From positions 268,067,034-268,131,033 of the forward strand of contig NC_089493.1 in assembly GCF_036850765.1 (NCBI RefSeq): a stretch of 64,000 bases of DNA, in the 5' to 3' direction. The notes beneath the pieces were generated by a model, which searched no databases, was not told where the DNA came from, and worked only from the letters and a program-made list of their open reading frames with translations. Below, piece after piece: positions 57,481 through 64,000 of this stretch. A program made the position numbers and the translations under genes. Position 1 is the first letter of the stretch; each line of letters opens with the position of its first letter. The stretch comes from Saccopteryx bilineata (Eukaryota; Chordata; Mammalia; Chiroptera; Emballonuridae).

Positions 57481-57929
57481 CAGAGGAGCCATGGGCTAGT
57501 CCCTGGTTTGGAGGCTGGATTGGAGGGGCTGAGACTGGATGTGGGTGGGCCCGGGGTGCGATGGCAGGAGTGTCTACAGAAGCCCAGGCTGTGAGCAGAG
57601 CTGGGGAGGGAGGTGTTGAGAGAAGGCGTTGATTGACCCAAGGCTAGTGGAAAGCAGGGGGGTGTGGCAGGGGGTAAGGGAAGGCAGTGGCAGACCCTTC
57701 AGCGTCTCTGAACTTGTGTTAGTGTTTGGACCCCAGGAGTCTCCAGGACAGCCACAATCACTGCCACCTCCAGTTCTTTCGCCAGCCCTGCTTTCGGGGA
57801 GCTTTCTCCTGGCCCCTACCCTGACGGCAGCCCCTCTCACAAGTGGGCTCACCCTCTTTCTCCCCTGACCAGTCTCAGGACTTCCCCCGTACCTACCATC
57901 TCCTTTCTCTGAGACTCCAGGGTTCACTT

Positions 57930-58135
57930 CCCGCACAAATATTGATTTTTGGCATGATTATTAATATTGCTATTTATATTAACAATGAATTTGTTCACCA
58001 CAAATTAATTAGCACAAGAAGAAGACTGCATGTTATTAGGAGCTTCATTAATTTCACGAAGTTTACTTAAATGATAGCAGGATGTCAAGTCAATAATTAC
58101 AACTAATTAATAAACACATCTGATAACCTTAAAGC
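57930..58135. promoter_or_regulatory. Candidate conserved enhancer with three TAATTA sites
   Basis: About 200 bp of AT-rich repeat-free DNA with TAATTA at 58006-58011, 58094-58099 and 58104-58109, plus TTAATATTG and CATTAATTTCACG. Flanking DNA is GC-rich, so the boundary is sharp. It is the strongest regulatory-looking element here by motif density. A homeodomain-bound developmental enhancer is the natural guess. No alignment was possible. Confidence 0.42.
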
Positions 58136-59220
58136 ACATGGAAGAGGTGACACAAAGGCTGTGGCAGAAGGGGGGTGGGGGGACTGGCAGCTTCTGGTGA
58201 GCAGAAGTGGCATCTCCTCTCTGAAGTGGAGGGGACCGAAGGGGATGACCCCCAGGCCCGATGTGCCAGGCGGGTGGCCTGGCCGAGTGAAGTCAAAGGT
58301 CGACTACAGCCAATTCTGGGTTTGAAGAGATATCTCAAGAGTAGTTGGTGGCCTGAGACTCCACCTCACCTCGAGATATTCCCTCCCCTCTTTGCAACTT
58401 CATTTGGGTTCTGGACTAGGGTAAAACACAAGACCCTCTGGAATCAGACTCACCTGGTCTTCAAATCCTACGTAACTTGGGGGCAACTCACACAGTAAGT
58501 CGAGGATGTAAGACTATAAAACTCACCTCTGGGACACTGTGGATTTACATGGGCGTGTTGGAAGCCTGCAATGTGAAAGGTACTCAGGCAGTCTCCTCCC
58601 CTCCCCCTCCTTGTTATATCCTGCCTCTGCAAAGGGACCAAGTGTCCCCTGGCTTGCTTTGCTGTGCAGGGCCATGGCCATCCCCCTCCCAGAGGCACCC
58701 CAGGTCTTCCCTTTATGCTTCTTTGCATGCAGAAGCTGCAGTTAAGAAGCTCTGGGAATCTGTAATTACCTGTTAGAGGTGATTTTATCCCTTCAGCCTT
58801 CTCCTGCCTGCTCCCTGCCTCCGCTGAGGGAGCTCCTGTAATCAGGATGTTTATTTAGGTGGAGTCATCCCTTCAAACTGAACAGTTTATTCCCAGCACA
58901 CAGCCTGAGCCTCTGCAGAGGGAAGGAGTGGGAAGCTCGGGCTAGGAAGGAGCATCCCCTCCTCTGAGCCCCCCGGAAGTTAGCAGCTGCAGGCGGGGAG
59001 CTGCTGCAGGGAGCCGCCCCAGGAAATGCTAACACCACTTTCCAGTCTGCCTGTGCTTTGATATGTTTTGCTTTGTTTTGGGGGAAATTGTTCTTTCAGA
59101 TGTTTTAACTGATTTCTTGGGAAGCCATGTGCAAAAACGGAGAAACTGGTAGGGGCTCATGTTGAAGCAACTTGGAGCAACGTGCATCCCTCACGGAGGG
59201 CTTTCTTCTACGTCAGGAAC
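58136..59220. other. Noncoding with a MIR relic
   Basis: 58430-58600 has MIR-like words ('ggaatcagactcacctgg', 'aacttgggggcaactcac'). The rest is GC-rich unique DNA. Confidence 0.4.
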
Positions 59221-59224
59221 TTGC

Positions 59225-59850
59225 AATGACTTTGTAAATTGGGAGCACCCCCACTTTAAAGATGGGTACCTTAGCCTTGGGAAGGCTGCTCAAGATTAGT
59301 AAGTGGCAGAGACAGGTTAGACCCAGAAGGAGCACTGCTGGGTGGGGGCTTCTCACACGTGCTTCTATTACAGTCCCTTGTTGCTGTTTCCACATCTGTC
59401 CCCTCTGCCAGAGGGTAAGCTGTCTGGGAATTAGGAGTGTGTCTCCCCCATTGTTGGGACGCTGATGGCTAAGTCCACTCCTTGGCACACAGCAGGGGTC
59501 CAGCCAGTGTTTGCTGACTGGATGAGGGAATGATGATCACAGGAGTCCCAGATCCAGATGTGTGCTTTGAATAGGAACCCAGAGCTCTGCCCATAGCAAG
59601 GACCACATGGGCCAGTGTGGCCCCCACTGGTGAGTGTGGCAGCAGGAGGCATGTGTCCTCGCTGAGCGCCTGTGCAGAGCAGCCCTGCGCCAGGCCCTGC
59701 GTGTGCACGGTCCTGTCTACCCTCAGAGCAGGTGCAGGGGGAGGGCAGGGCCATTGCCGCTTTACACAGAAGGACGCTGAGGCCCCGGCAGATTTATCAC
59801 CTTGTTGAAGGTATCACTGCAGGTAAAAGACGAAGCCAGGGTCTGGTTGT
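59225..59850. repeat. L2 and MIR-type relics
   Basis: 59380-59530 resembles an L2 3' end ('cagagggtaagctgtctggg…ccttggcacacagcagg'). 59650-59850 resembles a reverse-complement MIR ('gcgccaggccctgcgtgtg', 'tttacacagaaggacgctgagg'). Confidence 0.5.
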
Positions 59851-61110
59851 TCTCCCCTAGTTCCCTGCCTTGTCAAGTGGATGAGAAGTGGAAGGAGATG
59901 ATGAGAAAGGAGCCGGAGGACAAGGGAAGCACTCCGGTGACCTCATGGGAAAGGCCTTTCTCTCCGGGGCCAGGTAGGGAAGAGCCTTCCCAGTCTGAAG
60001 GTGTGGGGTAGAGTTAGGCTGCGGGCACTGGCGCATTAGGAGGAATGGATTGTTCGTTTCTAGCAGGGAATGCTGGGCTGAGAAGCAGGACCAGGGTGGG
60101 CATGACCGGGAAGTGATGTCAGTGCTGCGTCAGGAGGGTAGTTCCTAAGGCAACAGGATGGGGGCTTCAGAACCGGAGTGAGTGTGGGGGCTTCAGTCTG
60201 CTGGCAGGGGGGGATTGGGGAATGGAAGGAGTAACCGGACGGGCACTGTGGGGAGGGTGGGCTGGCTCCGGCAGTCTGGACAGGAGCCTGCTGTCTGCAC
60301 CGAGGCTCCGTGACAGAAGGGCCTGTGCTCTGGGCCCAGGCGTGCTCCCTCCCTCATTGTAAAGACACGCTTCCCGTCCTGTGCCTGATACTGAGCAGCT
60401 GTGTTTAGCAGACTTTGGAAGAAGTGTAGTAATGAACCTAATGCAGAGATGAGGCCAGCGCGAGTTTCTCTTGGGTCATTCCTCAGTTGCTTGCAAAACT
60501 CACCACGGGGAGCCCAGAGAGAGCACTTGCAAGTGTTCTCCATGCATGAACCCAAGCGAAGGAGTCTTGCTGTTGCTATGGGCACTGGCATTCCCCACGA
60601 GACCCCCCCCCCACACACCTTTCTGTGCTGGATGCTGTTTTTGGCATTGCCAAGGGTGCCTTTACATGCCCAAGCAGCAGGTGTTCTGTGCCCAGTGCGG
60701 AGCATGCTGTTGTCCCCAGCTCTGGATCCCACTTTTTCACCTGGGACCTCAGTGACGACAAGACCGCGCTCTCGGGTTTGGCTGAGTCCCCTGTGAAACA
60801 GCCTCCTAAGCTTCCGAGCGCTGTCTCTCTCTGCATAGGGCTCGGATGTTCGTCCATGGATCTGTGCAGGAAGAACAGGCTGCACCTTGTGTGCACGCCT
60901 CCCTTCTGCACGTGCACATCTGCAGAAGAGACACCTGCAGCGCCCCATACTCTACAAAATCATTTTATGCACCCAGACATGTCCCCTGTCTGTGGGTCCT
61001 TTGGACACAGGCTGAGTGCCAGCATTAGGTATGTGGGAAGCTGGCAGAGCTGGGTCCCAGGGAGAATGACAGCCCTCTGAGCATCCGCTCTGAGCGGACA
61101 TGGTTCTGCT
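59851..61110. other. GC-rich noncoding DNA, nothing recognised
   Basis: Contains a 251-codon minus frame (60193-60948) and overlapping plus frames. The composition is rich in Arg, Gly, Ser, Pro and Cys, there is no domain, and opposite-strand frames are also open, which is typical of chance in stop-poor DNA. Confidence 0.4.
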
Positions 61111-61125
61111 TGCTCCTCATGGGTG

Positions 61126-61573
61126 TAAAAGAATAATACAAACAAAGCCACTTTAAAATGGAGTCGAGCTGCCATCCCAGAGGACCAGCTTGCACTATCT
61201 TGGATCTCAAACCTTTGGAATGTTAAAACTGGGCAAGATAACCTTTGGACTGGGCCTAAAGCAATACGGCATCTCAAATAAATTTTCAAAGATATCAAGA
61301 AGACAAGATACCATGACCACTGGACTGACAATTAAAAACACTGTTCAGCTTTAGCATCACTATGTTAAGCTTCTCTGCACCAATAGAAAATGCCTTCCTT
61401 CTGTTGATGTAATTGTTCCCCTCCCCTTTCTCATCAACATTCACTGCCTTTGCCTCCTGATCAGAACACTATTTGGGCTTCTGCCTGAATCAGTGCTTCC
61501 TGAATAGTTATTCTTTTGGATTTCAAATAAATGCTTGTTGCCTCTCGCGTTGGTTTTTATTTTTCAGTTCACA
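61126..61573 (+). mobile_element. Possible solo LTR of an endogenous retrovirus
   Basis: A TG…CA-type stretch starting TGTAAAAGAATAATAC and ending CAGTTCACA, with an AATAAATGCTTGTTGCC poly(A)-signal region 50-60 bp from its right end and promoter-like AT-rich DNA inside. The L1, MIR and SINE patterns found elsewhere are absent. No clear flanking target duplication was found, so the boundaries are guesses. Confidence 0.4.
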
Positions 61574-63360
61574 TTGGTCTTCTGGCTTTTTCAGTCTGTT
61601 GTAAAAACATCTGACGGGGATCCAGATTGGGGTTTCTGCAGGTTCACAGGGAAGAGGAAGGCTCCCAGGAATGAGCTCAGGGGTGGGAGCAGGTAAGTCA
61701 CGCCTTATTCAGAGAATTAGGAAGAGCCTGATTTAACAAGAGCTCTGGCTCTCAACGTGGGTCCAGGACCTGCTGCGAGTCCCCAACATTCCTTTAGGTT
61801 CCTCTTTTCCAACCTTGTGTTTGTGTGAGGCTGGGTTTTCTACGTATAATTGAACCAAAATAACGTATTGCAGCAGATTGAGTGAAGGAGCAAACATGGG
61901 AATCCAGCTGTCTTCCATTAAGCCAGGCTTCAGAGATTTGCAAAAATATAAGCCAACGTCGCTGCTCCCACTAAGTTTTTGTTTGAAAATAGAGTTGGTT
62001 CCGTAAAAGAAATGTTATTTATTTATTTATTTTTTTCGTTAAGCAATGGACTCAATTGTCATTGGGTTAACGGATACATTTCTGATGTTTTCATCTATAA
62101 TGTAGTAAAAGTTAAAGCTATAACTCACATATACAAAAGCATCTCGGGGATCCTTACTCATTTTTAAAGGGGTCTTGAGACAAAAATAGTTTGAGAATGT
62201 CTCAGCTAAAATATGGACCAGATGGAGCGTAGGGGACCAAGAGGAGGCCGGAGTGGTAAGCCAGGGACACATTATAAATTGCTTCAGGTGCCAAGGTGAT
62301 TCCACACTCATTTTTATGAGCAGAAGCAGGTCACTGGGGACAAGTGCATCTGGTGGAGAGTGCAGGCTGGGAGGGAAGTCAGAGACCTCTTGTAGTAATC
62401 TAGAGAGGAGCGAGGCAAATGGTTCAGGTCAAGAATACGGGGCAGGATGGGGAAGGGATCAGGGGACCTGGCAGGAGACACATTTTACTTGGGTGGGTCT
62501 GGGCTGGGGACCGAGCCCAGCTGCAGTGCTCAAAGCCAAGTAGAACGTGGGTGTCTGAGGGAGCATATGCTTCGGGCAACACATGGCTCTCAGTGAAAAT
62601 TTGGGGGAATTTTCTCAGGGAATCGTGGGAAAGAGATTTCCCTGAACAGTCAGTATCTGGAGAGTGACTCCCTGTTTGGAAACAAAACTCCAGCTCCTGA
62701 GAAAGGGAAGCTCATTGGAACCAGGAAGCCCCGGACATAGGCAGTAACCAGAGAGGCCTGAATAGGGAGGAGAAAGAAGCTACGGTGCCTTGCGTGCTTC
62801 CGGTGGGCTAACTCTCTGGATCTCCAGAGCAACTCCATCGGGTTGCACACAAGAGTTCCGAGGGATGAACTACCTTGGCCAAAGTCACTCAGCTATCCAG
62901 AGGCTGCTGACAGGAGCTTCAAATCTCCAGCTCTTGGTTACCATAGCTGAGATCTCTTCTGTGACAGCTTTCTGTTTCCTCCCAGGAAGGCTAGCAGAGT
63001 AGAAACACAGGAGCAGGGAGCAAAACTGGACATCTTGTGGGGCTCCAGATGTATGTCCAGCTGCTGCTTGCCATTCACATGCATACCTGAGTGTGATTGA
63101 TCTCAGACTCAACACATCTGGAGGAAGACCTTGACCACCCCCTACCTCCTCCCTCGGTCTGCATTTCACGACCACCCAGGTCTGTGGGGTACTCACCTGG
63201 TTCTTCCCCCTGAGTAGATGCCACCATTAGCCATTCAGCTGCTCAAAGCCGAAATCCTTCCTTCGCTCATCCCCACACCCGACTAACCAGCACGTCCTGC
63301 AGGGTCTAGCTCCAATAACACATTCCCTCTGCAGCTGCTCTGTCCCGTGGCCACCCTCAC
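61574..63360. other. Noncoding, possible L2-type patch
   Basis: 62300-62640 has L2-like antisense words ('cttgtagtaatctagagagg'). The rest is unique and I see no gene. Confidence 0.4.
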
Positions 63361-63369
63361 GCTCCTCTG

Positions 63370-63725
63370 AGTCCCGTCACGTCTCAGATATTTCACCACA
63401 GTGGGCTCCTAATTGGTTTCCCAATGTCTAATCTTGTCCCCATCCCACCCATTACTCACACGGAATGAGGCTCTTAGAATATAAACTGGATCACATCACT
63501 GCTCTGTTTGAAACCGTGTGGTGGCTTCTCACTGTGCTTACACCGTTATTTCAAACTGTTGCCCGCTCAGCCTGGAAACATCCACGTCCCCCAAGTTGTG
63601 AGGCTTCTGCCCACCTCTCCAGCCCTCTGCCTCCACGCTTGTCCTTGCTCACTCTGGTCCAGCCACCCGGGCCACCTTCGCATGCCTCCAATATGCCACA
63701 CCCTCTTCCCCACACGAATATCTGA
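63370..63725 (+). repeat. L2 LINE 3' fragment
   Basis: 'ccaatgtctaatcttgtcccc', 'ctggatcacatcactgctctg', 'cgtgtggtggcttctcactg' and 'gctcagcctggaaacatcc' are sense L2 words in order. Confidence 0.7.
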
Positions 63726-63748
63726 ACCTGTGGGTCCTTTGTCTAGAG

Positions 63749-64000
63749 CAGCAATTTTTTTGTGTGTGTGGAATAATGAAAGACTTCATTGAGTACAGAG
63801 CGCGCAACCTGCCCGATGAGGTTCTCTGGTCCCGAGGGGCCGAACTCAGAGAAGTCACCTAGAGCAGCAATTTTTAACCTTTTCTATTTCATGGCACATA
63901 TAAACTAAGCACCAAAAATTTTGTGGCACACCAAAAATATATATATTGTTTTGCCGATCTGTCAAAAAAAAAGTATAATTTTGATTTATTCTTACTGGAT
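63749..64000 (+). mobile_element. hAT-like nonautonomous element, cut by window end, interrupted
   Basis: A 5' end CAGCAATTTTTAACC then 'ttttctatttcatggcacat', 'gtggcacaccaaaaata' and 'gccgatctgtc', a dispersed bat DNA-element layout as I remember it. The 8 bases before the first copy of the end (GTCTAGAG, 63741-63748) fit a hAT-type TSD, but the right end lies outside the window. A small insertion at 63760-63858 separates the first terminal bases from the rest. Confidence 0.55.
63760..63858 (-). mobile_element. Short retroinsertion of an unidentified RNA, antisense
   Basis: A 99-bp block flanked by the direct repeat CTAGAGCAGCAATTTTT (63743-63759 and 63859-63875). On the minus strand it reads a unique sequence ending in ATTCCACACACAC and a short A run, as expected of an L1-mobilised RNA fragment with TSD and tail. 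It has no SINE body. The source transcript is not recognised. Confidence 0.6.

Noticed and set aside
60193..60948. 251-codon minus-strand gene
   Set aside because: No domain, signal peptide or family resemblance, and overlapping open frames on the other strand. Kept only as a low-interest finding.

Overview
This window looks like nuclear DNA from a placental mammal, most likely a bat. The mammalian signs are MIR and L2 relics, MLT1-type LTRs, MER5-like elements and 5'-truncated L1s. The bat signs are four kinds of tRNA-derived SINE (two Ves-like) and two nearly identical short hAT transposons. From memory, and without a database, the combination of the 'GCCCTGGCCGGTTGGCTCAG' SINE, the 'GCCTGACCTGTGGTGGCGCA' SINE and the 331-bp hAT suggests a sheath-tailed (emballonurid-like) bat. 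That family assignment is tentative.

I find no exon or intact protein-coding gene. Every long open frame is repeat-derived, lies in stop-poor GC-rich or tandem-repeat DNA, or resembles no protein I know. The one protein-like frame is an 84-codon antisense ORF at 12959-13213. It runs straight into an antisense L1 3' end and is best read as a retrocopy or chimeric retroinsertion. The window is probably intergenic or lies inside a large intron. Several unique AT-rich stretches carry clustered homeodomain-type TAATTA sites and are candidate distal enhancers (about 57.9-58.1, 36.5, 27.6-28.1, 53.7-54.1, 55.9-56.1, 6.8, 3.8 and 13.4-13.7 kb). Conservation cannot be tested here.

Layout. 0-10 kb: two antisense bat SINEs, a third of Ves-like type, and two MLT1-like LTRs. 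9.9-10.6 kb: an MLT1 LTR split by a 331-bp hAT with an exact 8-bp target-site duplication (TSD). 12.2-13.3 kb: an antisense MLT1, an L1 tail and the retrocopy-like ORF. 14.6-18.5 kb: three copies of the long SINE, one inside an old L1. 21.0-21.8 kb: an 0.8-kb minisatellite with a 19-bp unit. 22.7-30.2 kb: LTRs, MER5, MIR and two SINEs close together. 32.6 kb: another SINE. 35.4 and 36.9 kb: a pair of related sequences I cannot classify. 37.2-38.5, 43.4-44.1 and 45.0-47.3 kb: L1 3' fragments, two with TSDs and one holding a nested SINE. 51.0 kb: a Ves-like SINE. 52.4-53.6 kb: an LTR-like repeat and L2. 55.2 kb: the second 331-bp hAT. 61.1-61.6 kb: a possible solo LTR. 63.7-64.0 kb: a hAT-like element cut by the window end and interrupted by a roughly 100-bp retroinsertion.

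Nothing here works together as a pathway. The biology is repeat history plus possible cis-regulation. Repeat family names rest on recalled consensus sequences. The TSDs, terminal inverted repeats and tandem periods are read directly from the sequence.
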